From contig JBOHNU010000006.1 of NCBI GenBank assembly GCA_050730855.1, positions 1 through 64,000 on the forward strand: a stretch of DNA of 64,000 nucleotides, read 5' to 3'. The notes under the pieces are model-generated. The model was not told where the DNA came from and did not search any database. It saw only the letters and a list, made by a program, of their open reading frames with translations. This document shows positions 18,387 to 26,626 of the stretch, piece after piece. Numbering within the stretch: the first letter of the stretch is position 1; every line of letters begins with the position of its first letter. Made by a program: the position numbers and the translations under genes. Source of the DNA: DASRJJ01 sp050730855 (GTDB taxonomy: Bacteria > Patescibacteriota > Saccharimonadia > Saccharimonadales > UBA4665).

Positions 18387-18703
18387 GATTTTGATACAAG
18401 CTGGTAAGAATGCCGGACTAAATCCTGAACATCTTCCCAGCCAAGCTGTCCGGTTAGTAGCAGTGTGTTCCAGAGTTTTTTGTTTAGGTGGTAACCGGGC
18501 ATCACGCTCTCGTAGCGCTCGCGTAGCGCCTCGGCCAGCTGCGGGTCGCACTTTAAGCTCAGGCGCACGGGTTTGCTTTTTTCCTCCACCAGCGCAAACA
18601 TTTTATCACCCACCTTGTACACCGCCACGCCTTCACCAAACGGATAATCCAGCCGCGCATTCGGCATGCTCAGTAAATATTCCTCAACCTCTTTGTGGGT
18701 CAT
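18374..18703 (-). CDS. MmcQ/YjbR family DNA-binding-like protein
   Basis: 109 residues matching the YjbR fold: MPNARLDYPFGEGVAVYKVGDKMFALV, then VRLSLKCDP and PGYHLNKKLWNTL. YjbR proteins have a CyaY-like fold and a proposed DNA-binding role that is not firmly established. The start overlaps the orn stop by 4 bp (ATGA), so it is translationally coupled to orn. Its final codons (SPKS-stop) lie in the right arm of the palindrome at 18265-18386. Confidence 0.88.
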   Translation of the reverse strand: MTHKEVEEYLLSMPNARLDYPFGEGVAVYKVGDKMFALVEEKSKPVRLSLKCDPQLAEALRERYESVMPGYHLNKKLWNTLLLTGQLGWEDVQDLVRHSYQLVSKSPKS

Positions 18704-19260
18704 CTTACTTCTTTCCGAAGACGCTCCAGGTAATGTTGCAGCTCGGCGATGGAGGCTTGGATGTCGTCGAAAGCGCGGTGGACATCCTTTTTCTCGAACT
18801 CGTAGCCGTACTTGCCTTGCATGAGCACCTTGAACGCGCTGACATCAAGCATGCGGTAGTGCAGCTTAAGGTCGAGCGCCGGCCACCAGTGCTTTATAAA
18901 ATTACGGTCGTTGTGTATGGAGTTGCCGGCCAGCACCGCCGGTTCGCGGCCAAACTCGGACTCGACCAGCGCCACCAGCTCTTTCTCTACCTCGCGCAGC
19001 GGCTTGCCGTGCTCTAGCTTTTTCACAAAATCGTCGCGGTTGTCGGGGAACTCTTTCCAGAAATTGTTTTTCTGCATGCGCTCCAGCACCACATCACGCT
19101 TATGACTAACGCGCGCCTCGTAGCTGGCCAGCGTTTTAAAATCAAAATCGGTAACTTCGGCGGCCACCTCCAAAATTACGTCGCGCGCCGGCTCCAGCCC
19201 GGTCATTTCCAGATCCACCCACAGCAGCTTGGTCGGCTTGATTTTCTTGAGGTCTTGCAT
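18700..19260 (-). CDS. orn: Oligoribonuclease
   Basis: 186 residues of the DEDDh exonuclease family that degrades 2-5-nt RNA to mononucleotides. Motifs: WVDLEMTGLEP (Exo I), LAGNSIHNDRNFI (Exo II) and the AFDDIQASIAEL region with a preceding histidine (Exo III). Length is normal (about 180). TATAAT ends 8 nt before the ATG. It heads a short operon with the yjbR-type gene. Confidence 0.95.
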   Translation of the reverse strand: MQDLKKIKPTKLLWVDLEMTGLEPARDVILEVAAEVTDFDFKTLASYEARVSHKRDVVLERMQKNNFWKEFPDNRDDFVKKLEHGKPLREVEKELVALVESEFGREPAVLAGNSIHNDRNFIKHWWPALDLKLHYRMLDVSAFKVLMQGKYGYEFEKKDVHRAFDDIQASIAELQHYLERLRKEVR

Positions 19261-19287
19261 TGTCGGTAATTATAACACTTACAGTAG

Positions 19288-20748
19288 CTAAACGTTTGCC
19301 AGTATATCCTTAACAGCCGGTGGGAGGCCGCGCATAAACACGTATCTTTGCGGGTTGCGCTTGCCGGGAACGCCCTCTAAAAGCCCTTGCTTGCGGAGCT
19401 TTCGCAGACCCCTTGTAGCTCCATTTTTTGGTAATGAGCCGGCGATTTGCGTTGCGTCGTACAAATAAGCACGGATCATAGTGGTAAAGCTGGCTTTCGG
19501 CAACCCCTTCATTTCAGCAAATCGCTGCTGGAACCGATCGTCATCAACTGTCGTGTAGACAGCGGGATACCGCTGGCGAAACCACTGTGCAGCCGAGGCG
19601 GCTAAGGCCTCTTCCAGTTCGCGCCGACCGTACTGTATAGGATTTTCCCCGTACAGCATGTCGTGCAAATACAGTGCTACATGAAGTGAAGCTTCGTCTG
19701 TCGCGAGTAGTTCGGCATGCTTTATAGTATGTTCAGCCAACTCAAGCCCATGGTTTATTAGTAAGTTCTGGTAGAATTGCGCAAATACCTGTCGCTCTTT
19801 AGAACCGGGTCGCTCGGCATCGCGCCGTTCGCGCAAGGCATTTGCAATGGACAACAATCTCTCGGTTTGCTCCTCTGGTAAAGCGTCCGCAAGAGCTGCT
19901 AGTTCGCTTGCCGGGCGAGTGCAGTCTTGCATATACTGGTGGGCGCTCCGAGCCAGGGCGCTACGGGAACGCAAAGTGGGTTCGGATGTAGGGTGTTTAA
20001 TGTGCAGCGCTTCCTCCGCCTTCGATGCGCGAGCGGCTTGGTTTGCTTGGGTATTTTCCGTAAACGTCTGAACGGCTCGCCCAATTCCTTCGCGGTCAGC
20101 CAGAAGATTTATAAGATCGAGTAGCTCAATTCCATCCGGCCGCTCAATTTTTTGACCCATGCCGATTATAATCCGCCGCTGGTGTACATCTAACAGCTGC
20201 TTTGTCAGCGTGCCAGCCAGCTCCTCGCAGCCAGGCAAAACCTGGCCGTCGGCGCAAATTCGCTCCAGAGACCATGCCAGCATCCAGGCGGCCAGCGAGC
20301 GATCATCCCCTTCCACATTAGGATTATCGATGTAACGCACGCCTGTACCGTGCCTCCGGGCAACTCTCTGCGAAAGCGTGCTGTGCAGCAATGATTCGTG
20401 ACGAGCCCGAGGAAATACACCTAACCGCGAGGCGCTCACAGCCAACTCTCCTACCGTGCGCTCATGCCTGCGCAATCTATCGGCGGCCAGCAGCATATAC
20501 GGAAGAGGGATTGCTTCGGGAGATTCGTATTGCGATATAGCCTGGCCGAGCTGCTCAGCGCCAACCTTGGTGCGCGGTGGGCTCTGCCCGATAGCTTGCG
20601 GCTGCAAGCGGGCAACCGCTTCGATAGTCGTCTGTTCCAAGAAAGGATGCATTTCAGGAAGAGGCTCGCCGTTAAAAGCGGCTACAAAAGCAGTATCGAC
20701 TCCGCCCAGATTCCACCCGCTAGCGTGTTCCGATCTCAACTCCGACAT
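19288..20748 (-). CDS. Large helical protein of unknown function
   Basis: 486 residues, mostly alpha-helical and charged, with no signal peptide or membrane segment. I do not recognise a domain. Visible features: an arginine/histidine-rich region at about 95-150, a helix bundle with LHVALYLHDMLYGENP at about 350-370, and a basic C-terminus (RGLRKLRKQGLLEGVPGKRNPQRY) that resembles a small winged-helix or nucleic-acid-binding tail. It may be related in style to the 30334-31770 protein but no shared motif is clear. It lies 27 bp upstream of orn on the same strand. Confidence 0.7.
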   Translation of the reverse strand: MSELRSEHASGWNLGGVDTAFVAAFNGEPLPEMHPFLEQTTIEAVARLQPQAIGQSPPRTKVGAEQLGQAISQYESPEAIPLPYMLLAADRLRRHERTVGELAVSASRLGVFPRARHESLLHSTLSQRVARRHGTGVRYIDNPNVEGDDRSLAAWMLAWSLERICADGQVLPGCEELAGTLTKQLLDVHQRRIIIGMGQKIERPDGIELLDLINLLADREGIGRAVQTFTENTQANQAARASKAEEALHIKHPTSEPTLRSRSALARSAHQYMQDCTRPASELAALADALPEEQTERLLSIANALRERRDAERPGSKERQVFAQFYQNLLINHGLELAEHTIKHAELLATDEASLHVALYLHDMLYGENPIQYGRRELEEALAASAAQWFRQRYPAVYTTVDDDRFQQRFAEMKGLPKASFTTMIRAYLYDATQIAGSLPKNGATRGLRKLRKQGLLEGVPGKRNPQRYVFMRGLPPAVKDILANV

Positions 20749-20788
20749 TTATATAATCATGTACTTTTATACCAAAAATGTCAAAACT

Positions 20789-21184
20789 TTATCGCTTGCT
20801 TGTAAAATCCAGGGCGCAGGAGTTGATGCAGTAGTGTTTGCCGCTGGGTGAATCGCTGGCCTCGAACATGTGGCCAAGGTGGCTGCCGCAAACGGTGCAT
20901 ATAACTTCGGTGCGCTGCATGCCTAACGATTTATCCGGTTCGAGTTTGACCGCGCCCGGAACGGCCTCGGAAAAGCTCGGCCAGCCTTCCAGCCCCGGAT
21001 CGGTCGACTCGTACTTGGCGCCGCTTTTAAAAATCACGTTGCCGCAGGCGGCGCACTGGTAGTCGCCGGTTTTGGTATTTTGCAGCAGCTCGCCAGAAAA
21101 TGGCACTTCGGTGCCTTTCTCACGCAGCACATGGTACTGCTCAGGTGTCAGTTTTTTCTTCCACTCTTCGTCGCTGAATTTCAT
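20789..21184 (-). CDS. msrB: Peptide methionine-(R)-S-oxide reductase MsrB
   Basis: 131 residues. Reduces the R form of methionine sulfoxide in proteins. The two zinc CxxC pairs (CAAC and CTVC), the GWPSF motif, GSHLGHMF and the catalytic cysteine region HYCINSCAL are present. Canonical forms read RYCINS; here Arg is His, and an additional Cys follows the active site. A GGTGG ribosome-binding site is close to the ATG. The gap to the mscL stop is 5 bp, so the two are co-transcribed. Confidence 0.95.
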   Translation of the reverse strand: MKFSDEEWKKKLTPEQYHVLREKGTEVPFSGELLQNTKTGDYQCAACGNVIFKSGAKYESTDPGLEGWPSFSEAVPGAVKLEPDKSLGMQRTEVICTVCGSHLGHMFEASDSPSGKHYCINSCALDFTSKR

Positions 21185-21189
21185 CCCAC

Positions 21190-21657
21190 CTAATCCTTTT
21201 TTTTCGCTAGTTTGTCCAATCGCAACAATTTGTATCCGACGTAAATAAGAATGGCGACCATTATAAAGGTAAACAGCGAGTACGCAATCGCGCCCCAGCC
21301 GATGGCCACTTCTTTACTACCAATGGTCATCATAAAAGTCTTGGCGCTTAGGGCTTGCTGACCCGGCAGCAGCAGCTCGGTAACGGGGTTTACGAAACTG
21401 GCCATAATGGTGTCCACCACGGCTTTGATTTGAATACCGAGCACCAAACCGATACCAATGCTAATAACGCTTTGCTCGCGCAAAAATTCGGTGAAGCCGC
21501 TGACTTGTTTTCTGGCCTGGTTGGTAACGACTTCGTTCACTGCTTCGGCGGCGGCACCTGGGCTCAGGTTGCTCAGCTTGGTTTTAATTTCCTCTACCTG
21601 ACGGTGCTTTTCGGCCGGAGGGAGACTCTTCTTGTCGTCATTTGGTTGGGTTGCCAT
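21190..21657 (-). CDS. mscL: Large-conductance mechanosensitive channel MscL-like
   Basis: 155 residues: a charged N-terminal extension of about 60 residues, then FTEFLREQSVISIGIGLVLGIQIKAVVDTIMASFVNPV (first membrane helix of MscL), a periplasmic-side loop and a second helix (YSLFTFIMVAILIYVGYKL) with a lysine-rich tail. MscL opens on membrane tension to release solutes in osmotic down-shock. The family is usually about 130 residues; the extra N-terminus is typical of divergent forms. Start 21657 (MATQ) is chosen because TATAAT ends 6 nt upstream; an in-frame ATG at 21675 lies within the promoter. Confidence 0.88.
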   Translation of the reverse strand: MATQPNDDKKSLPPAEKHRQVEEIKTKLSNLSPGAAAEAVNEVVTNQARKQVSGFTEFLREQSVISIGIGLVLGIQIKAVVDTIMASFVNPVTELLLPGQQALSAKTFMMTIGSKEVAIGWGAIAYSLFTFIMVAILIYVGYKLLRLDKLAKKKD

Positions 21658-21775
21658 ATTGTAATTATACCGCAACTTCTTACGAGATATTCGGCACGCC
21701 GGGCACTATCGCAAATCCACCGCAAAAATGGCGTTCTCCGTTTTGGCTTTCGATGGCTACTACCCCTGGAACAAA

Positions 21776-23452
21776 CTACATTTTTTCTGGAGCAGTAATG
21801 CCTAGGATCGTTAGGCCGTCTTTTAGCACATCTGCGTACAAAGCGACTAGTTGCGTACGGGTTGCTTGGCGATCGCTGCCGACGACACGGTTGTGTTCGT
21901 AAAAACGGTTGAAGGCTTGGGCGAGTTCGTACAGGTAGGTGCAGACGTGGTGCGGCATAAGCTCTTGGACTGCTTTTTGCAGGACTTCCGGGTAATCGCT
22001 AATTTTGCGCGCCAGTGCTCGTTCGCCGGGTTCGAATCCCTCATCCCCAGCCATGCGTCCAGGTGCGGCCTTAGCCAAAATACTGCGTGCGCGGGCGTGG
22101 GCGTACTGCAAATACGGCCCGCTGTTGCCCTCCAAGCTAACAGACTCAGCCGGATTGTAGATGATATCTGCGCCGATGCGCTGTTTCAAAAACGCGTACT
22201 TTACCGCGCCTAGCACCGCTTGCTCGTCGTCCCTGCCAGTGGTTTGCTTGTTAGCTTCGGCTGCGGCCTTGAGTACATCGATTGCTCGCAAAAAATTCCC
22301 TTTGCGGCTGCTCATCTTTACGCCGCCTTGCAGTTTTACCAACCCGTGCGTCAAATGTTTGACGCCGGCAGTCAAGTCTGGCGCAAACTGTTCAATGCTC
22401 TTCATCACTACCGCTAAATACTGCTCCTGCTCGTTGCCGGTAATATAAATCGATACATCGTAGTGGTAGTCCTGCCACTTGCGTATGATAAGTCCGACAT
22501 CTTTGGCTTCGTACGTTGGCAGGCCACCAGAGTTGATGAACACGCGAGTGTGCAGGTCGTGCGCCTCGCCCTTAAAGACAACGGCGCCGTCACTTTCTTC
22601 GTAAACACCTTTGGCGAGCTGTTCCTTTACTGTTGCAAGGCCAAGTGACGCCGTTTGACTTTCGGGATAATACTTCTCAAATTTGGTGCCGATGCGAGCA
22701 TAAAATTCGTCAAAATAATCGTAGCTCCATTGGCGGCAGGTCCAATAAATTTGTGCGAACGGCGTGTCGTAATCCTCTTCGTTGTGCAGTTGATACACTC
22801 GTTTGTTTAGGGCGATAATTTCTGCTTTGGCCGTTTCGTTTTCTTCGTAAGCCTGCGTGCCCGCGACGTAGCATTTTGCCATCCATTCGGCATGTTGATC
22901 TGGCGCGATCTGCTGCAACTTCTCGGGGTTTTCGCCGCCTAGTTTTTGCAAAATTGCCCACATGGTTTTAGCCACATGCAGGCCGACATCGCCGCCAAAA
23001 TTCACGCGGTGCACTGTGCCACCGGCAACCTCAACCAAATTTGAGATAGCATCGCCTACCACGCTGGTGTACAAATGGCCGGCGTGCAGTACCTTGAATG
23101 GATTTGGGTCGGAATATTCGCTAACGACGGTTTTGCCTTCGTAGAGAATCGGCTTCACCACCGGCGCGCCCAGCGCTTGGTCCAGCACCAGCCGGTCACT
23201 CAAGCGAATATTGATAAATCCAGGCCCGGCAACGGTCACTTCTTGTACATCGGGCGTCAGCGCCTCGAACAACAACGGCACTAGCTCCTCGGCGATATCG
23301 CGCGGGCTTCGCTTTAACTGGCCAGCCAACTGCATGGCTACGTTTGTGGCGTAATCGCCAAACTGCTCATCGGCTATTGTTAATTCTGGCCGCACTTGTA
23401 GCGCAAAGTGTTTAGTAACGACTTTGCTCAAAATCTCACGGATCTCTTCCAT
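21776..23452 (-). CDS. argS: Arginyl-tRNA synthetase
   Basis: 558 residues of class I ArgRS. The N-terminal Add-1 domain is followed by the HIGH-type motif (PNPFKVLHAGHL) and FGGDVGLH, with a KMSK-type loop (GVKMSSRKGN) at about residue 375, and the anticodon-binding alpha-helical C-terminus (ALARKISDYPEVL, LYELAQAFNRFYEHN). It charges tRNA-Arg, including the unusual GCG isoacceptor at 42135-42211. TATACT ends 7 nt before the ATG. A 118-bp gap to mscL holds nothing recognisable. Confidence 0.97.
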   Translation of the reverse strand: MEEIREILSKVVTKHFALQVRPELTIADEQFGDYATNVAMQLAGQLKRSPRDIAEELVPLLFEALTPDVQEVTVAGPGFINIRLSDRLVLDQALGAPVVKPILYEGKTVVSEYSDPNPFKVLHAGHLYTSVVGDAISNLVEVAGGTVHRVNFGGDVGLHVAKTMWAILQKLGGENPEKLQQIAPDQHAEWMAKCYVAGTQAYEENETAKAEIIALNKRVYQLHNEEDYDTPFAQIYWTCRQWSYDYFDEFYARIGTKFEKYYPESQTASLGLATVKEQLAKGVYEESDGAVVFKGEAHDLHTRVFINSGGLPTYEAKDVGLIIRKWQDYHYDVSIYITGNEQEQYLAVVMKSIEQFAPDLTAGVKHLTHGLVKLQGGVKMSSRKGNFLRAIDVLKAAAEANKQTTGRDDEQAVLGAVKYAFLKQRIGADIIYNPAESVSLEGNSGPYLQYAHARARSILAKAAPGRMAGDEGFEPGERALARKISDYPEVLQKAVQELMPHHVCTYLYELAQAFNRFYEHNRVVGSDRQATRTQLVALYADVLKDGLTILGITAPEKM

Positions 23453-23474
23453 TAGTTTCAGTATAACAGATATG

Positions 23475-24149
23475 TCAGTGCTTTTGCGTGCGGGCGGCGC
23501 GCAGCATGTGCCACACTACGATGTATACGCTGGCAAGCAGCACAAAAAAGCTGAAGGTGGTGGAGAAAACTTGCGGATGGGCGCTTGGGTTGATAATCCG
23601 GTCGGACACGTCAAAAATTACGCTGGCCGGGTTGAATAAAATATCCCAGGTGTTCCAGCGCAAATCGCGGCCGATGTAAATTGCAAAACTGGCAAGCAGC
23701 AGCACCCCGCCCACCAACAGCGCGCTCGCGCGCCGGCTAAGGCGCTTCAAAAACTCCTGATGTACCAAAAACAAACTGAGGTAACCGAGCATCAGGCCGT
23801 TCAAAATAAACGAAGTAAACATTACGACATCGAACAAAACATAGAGACGCGGCACTTCGTACAGATGAATGTAGTCGGTCAACATATAAAAGCTGTTGGG
23901 CAAAAAAAGTACCCACGCCACCGTTATGGCCAGCGGCAGCCAGTTCGACCAAAGCCGGCTGCGCAGCACCTTGGCCAGCCAAAGTACCAGCGCCAGCGGA
24001 ATCCAGGCCAAAAATAGATTCCACACCAGGTATGAATAAGCAAACTCGCTGTTATCGATGCCGGCAATCAAATACAACACCAGGCTCACCGCGTTGGCGC
24101 CGAGCAGCGCCAACCCCAGCCGTAACCGCGAAGACATATAAAACTTCAT
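23475..24149 (-). CDS. DUF1361 multi-pass membrane protein
   Basis: About 224 residues with six or seven membrane helices. The pattern NLFLAWIPLALVLWL, LFLPNSFYMLTDYIHL, LNGLMLGYLSLFLVHQ and GVLLLASFAIYIGRDLRWNTWDIL matches DUF1361, a conserved integral membrane family of unknown function. Start 24149 (MKFYMSS) is chosen because TATAAT ends exactly 6 nt upstream; a longer reading from 24323 runs through the PIG-L gene. It follows the PIG-L gene by 7 bp. Confidence 0.85.
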   Translation of the reverse strand: MKFYMSSRLRLGLALLGANAVSLVLYLIAGIDNSEFAYSYLVWNLFLAWIPLALVLWLAKVLRSRLWSNWLPLAITVAWVLFLPNSFYMLTDYIHLYEVPRLYVLFDVVMFTSFILNGLMLGYLSLFLVHQEFLKRLSRRASALLVGGVLLLASFAIYIGRDLRWNTWDILFNPASVIFDVSDRIINPSAHPQVFSTTFSFFVLLASVYIVVWHMLRAARTQKH

Positions 24150-24156
24150 CCTCTCA

Positions 24157-24900
24157 TTATACCTTGCCCGGGGTGGCACGTACGAAACACTCTTGTCCGA
24201 AGGCTCCCTCTTGGTCGGCCTGCGGCACAGCGCGCAGCACGCGCTCCATTTGGGAGGGCATGGCCGCCAGCGCGCGTAACTTTTGCCGGAGTAACGGCGC
24301 CGGCAACTCCAGAGCAATCGCACAGTCCTCCGCCGCTTCCAGTGGCGGTTTGTCGATACTAAAAAACAGGTTTATTTGTTTGTCCAGCGGAACTAAAAAT
24401 TGTTCGTACTGCTTTGGCTCATAAACGGCATGGAAAACGGCTGGCTGGGGTGCGGTGCGCCGTACGGCCGTATCCACCCACTTGCTAACTGTTTGATGGT
24501 CGGGGTGGCCGGTTAGACCATCGGAGCCAAAGGTGACAATACTTTTTGGCCGAACGGTGTTGATGAGTTTGGCGATCTTCTCTGCTGCCGCGGCGTGGTC
24601 GGCTGTAGCGCAGTGGCCATCGCGGTAGCCAAGCCAGTGGTGCTCGGTAATACCCAAAAGCTGCAAAGCCGCCGCTAGCTCTTTGGCGCGGATGTCGCCT
24701 ATCCGCGCGCTCGGCCAGCGCGATTCGTCCGGCGTCTGCCCCTTTTCACCCCTAGTGGCAGTGACGCATACTACGCGCTGGCCGTTTTGCACTGCGGCTG
24801 CTAGCAACCCGCCTGCCACAAACGTCTCGTCATCCGGATGCGCCCACACCGCCAAAACCGCGCCCAGGCGCTTAACATCCGCGGCCGCAACTACGGACAT
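24157..24900 (-). CDS. PIG-L family N-acetylglucosaminyl deacetylase
   Basis: 247 residues. Zinc motifs of the LmbE/PIG-L fold are clear: AVWAHPDDE near the N-terminus, and GHPDHQTV at about residue 125. These enzymes remove an acetyl group from N-acetylglucosamine carried on lipid, inositol or other small molecules; the acceptor here is unknown. It lies 5 bp downstream of the phosphoglucose/phosphomannose isomerase gene, suggesting a shared role in amino-sugar or envelope glycan metabolism. Confidence 0.93.
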   Translation of the reverse strand: MSVVAAADVKRLGAVLAVWAHPDDETFVAGGLLAAAVQNGQRVVCVTATRGEKGQTPDESRWPSARIGDIRAKELAAALQLLGITEHHWLGYRDGHCATADHAAAAEKIAKLINTVRPKSIVTFGSDGLTGHPDHQTVSKWVDTAVRRTAPQPAVFHAVYEPKQYEQFLVPLDKQINLFFSIDKPPLEAAEDCAIALELPAPLLRQKLRALAAMPSQMERVLRAVPQADQEGAFGQECFVRATPGKV

Positions 24901-24904
24901 AAAA

Positions 24905-25945
24905 TTATTTATCCAATTCTAGTTTTAACTTTTCTACTAAATCTACTGGTGTTGGATCCAGACCGTTCAGAAGTGCCAAATACAAACTGGTAAAATCGCC
25001 CATGATGGCCGCCCATAGAAGCTGCCGGGGAATTGTATCACCCATAACTTCTACAACCTCTGGTGCCGGCCGCTTGCCAGAGAGCAGCCTTTCCGTAACT
25101 TCAAATCGTTTCTGCACACGCGGCTGTTCAAGCCTGGAGCGAAGCTCTATAACCGCATACGGCTTAGAAATAGGGTGGCTGCTCCAACCTATAAACTCGT
25201 TGTGGTTAAACTCGGGGAGTTGGTTCCACCAAGCGACGTTTTTAGCGTTTTCATTTATACAAATCTTCCACTTGTTGGCAGCGGGCGCCAGTTTCGGACC
25301 GCTATAGACGACCACACTCTTCCCCATAAGTTCAAGCGCCAGACGTTTGGCTGGATTCTTCTCGGTCGGTACGGTCGGCTCCCATGCGTCTACTTGACCC
25401 CCTACCCATTCTCCCGCTTCTCGCATCTCTTGCAGGCTGCCCTGAGGCACCAACCCAAGCGCTTCTAGCAGCTGTAAACTGGCGCTCAAAAAATAGAACG
25501 ACGACATCCGGGGCTGGATGCCTCCTGGAATATGGAATAAAGGATAGTTTGATCGCTTGGCGCGTTCTACCAGCTTGCCGCCCGCGGCAAATACTGCTAT
25601 CTGTGCACCCCTTTGTTCAGCATCGTCGAGCGCCGAAAGCGTCTCTTCGGTGTTGCCCGAATAGCTTGAAGCGATAAAAAGAGTGTTTCCATTTACATAA
25701 GAGGGCAGACTGTAGTTGCGTACAATTTCAAACGGCACTGCCAGGCCTGGCCATGAGCTCAAAAAAACCGCGTACAAGGCCGACCCGCCCATACCGCCAA
25801 GCACTACATTGTGTACTGCATCTTTTTGTTCGAAGGCCACATCAAAGTTATGCAATAATTGTTTCCATTGGCCACCAACCACTCCCAGAGCGTCCTGTTT
25901 ATCTTTTTGATGAATGTACTTTAGGTCGTCGAGCATTGCGGTCAT
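24905..25945 (-). CDS. Bifunctional phosphoglucose/phosphomannose isomerase
   Basis: 346 residues with two SIS domains. The first has GGMGGSALYAVFLSSW and IASSYSGNTEETLSALD (sugar-phosphate binding serines and threonines); the C-terminal part contains NHNEFIGWSS with the catalytic Glu/His region. This family interconverts glucose-6-P, mannose-6-P and fructose-6-P, and in Patescibacteria often stands in for PGI. An AAGGA ribosome-binding site precedes the ATG. It heads a run with the PIG-L and DUF1361 genes. Confidence 0.9.
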   Translation of the reverse strand: MTAMLDDLKYIHQKDKQDALGVVGGQWKQLLHNFDVAFEQKDAVHNVVLGGMGGSALYAVFLSSWPGLAVPFEIVRNYSLPSYVNGNTLFIASSYSGNTEETLSALDDAEQRGAQIAVFAAGGKLVERAKRSNYPLFHIPGGIQPRMSSFYFLSASLQLLEALGLVPQGSLQEMREAGEWVGGQVDAWEPTVPTEKNPAKRLALELMGKSVVVYSGPKLAPAANKWKICINENAKNVAWWNQLPEFNHNEFIGWSSHPISKPYAVIELRSRLEQPRVQKRFEVTERLLSGKRPAPEVVEVMGDTIPRQLLWAAIMGDFTSLYLALLNGLDPTPVDLVEKLKLELDK

Positions 25946-26021
25946 TTAAAATCCTTGTGCTTACATTGTGTTGTGCTGTATTATTATAGCAATTACTTGC
26001 GTAACAAATTGAGTGGAGCTT

Positions 26022-26543
26022 ATGTACGACGATCCCAACGCAAACAACCAGGGAGACAACACTCCGCCGCCAATGGCGGACACACCTATAGCCAACGACG
26101 GGCCGGGGGCTTTAAGCGATTCTACGCCGGCTGACGATACGTCTTCTTCCGGTACCGGCGTGGACTTTACGGCGCCGGCGGCCACGCCGCAGGACAACAG
26201 CGGCCTTGGCAGCATATTCGACGACGCCCCGGCTGAGTCCAGGCCTTCCGACAAACCCCAAGCCGCTGGCATCCCGGCAGACACCACTTCCGAGCCAAGC
26301 GACTTGCTAGACCTAAAACGCCAAGCGCTCGAACAGCTAACTCCGCTGGTCGACCACCTAGACCAAACTCCCAAAGAAGAGTTCCGCACCACCATGATGA
26401 TGATCCAAGCTACCGACAACCAAGGACTTGTAAAAAAGGCGTTTGACGCCGCACAGAAAATCGAGGACGACAAAGAGCGCGCTCAGGCGTTTCTGGACAT
26501 CATCAACGAAATAAACTACTTTACCCAACAGCACCAGGAATAG
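26022..26543 (+). CDS. Acidic low-complexity protein with helical C-terminus, unknown
   Basis: 173 residues. The first about 90 are rich in Pro, Asp, Ala, Ser and Thr and are probably disordered; the last about 80 form charged helices (LDLKRQALEQLTPLVDHLDQTPKEEF, KAFDAAQKIEDDKERAQAFLDIINEIN). No membrane segment. Comparable acidic-N-terminus proteins are common in Saccharibacteria but have no known function. The ATG at 26022 with a GGAG ribosome-binding site is preferred over the in-frame GTG at 26013. A terminator shared with groEL follows. Confidence 0.7.
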   Translation: MYDDPNANNQGDNTPPPMADTPIANDGPGALSDSTPADDTSSSGTGVDFTAPAATPQDNSGLGSIFDDAPAESRPSDKPQAAGIPADTTSEPSDLLDLKRQALEQLTPLVDHLDQTPKEEFRTTMMMIQATDNQGLVKKAFDAAQKIEDDKERAQAFLDIINEINYFTQQHQE

Positions 26544-26564
26544 TACGCGCTCCTAGGCCACACT

Positions 26565-26592
26565 AAAAAGACCGGGCGAACCCGGTCTTTTT
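26565..26592. terminator. Bidirectional intrinsic terminator (26022 gene / groEL)
   Basis: A 12-bp perfect stem (AAAAAGACCGGG and its complement) around a CGAA tetraloop. The A-run on one side and T-run on the other serve both converging genes. Confidence 0.92.
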
Positions 26593-26626
26593 GTATGTTT
26601 GTTTGAGTTTATTGTAGCACCTAGTG

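Noticed and set aside
26013..26021. GTG start giving a 3-residue longer 26022 protein
   Set aside because: GGAG lies between the GTG and the ATG at 26022 at the right distance to serve the ATG.
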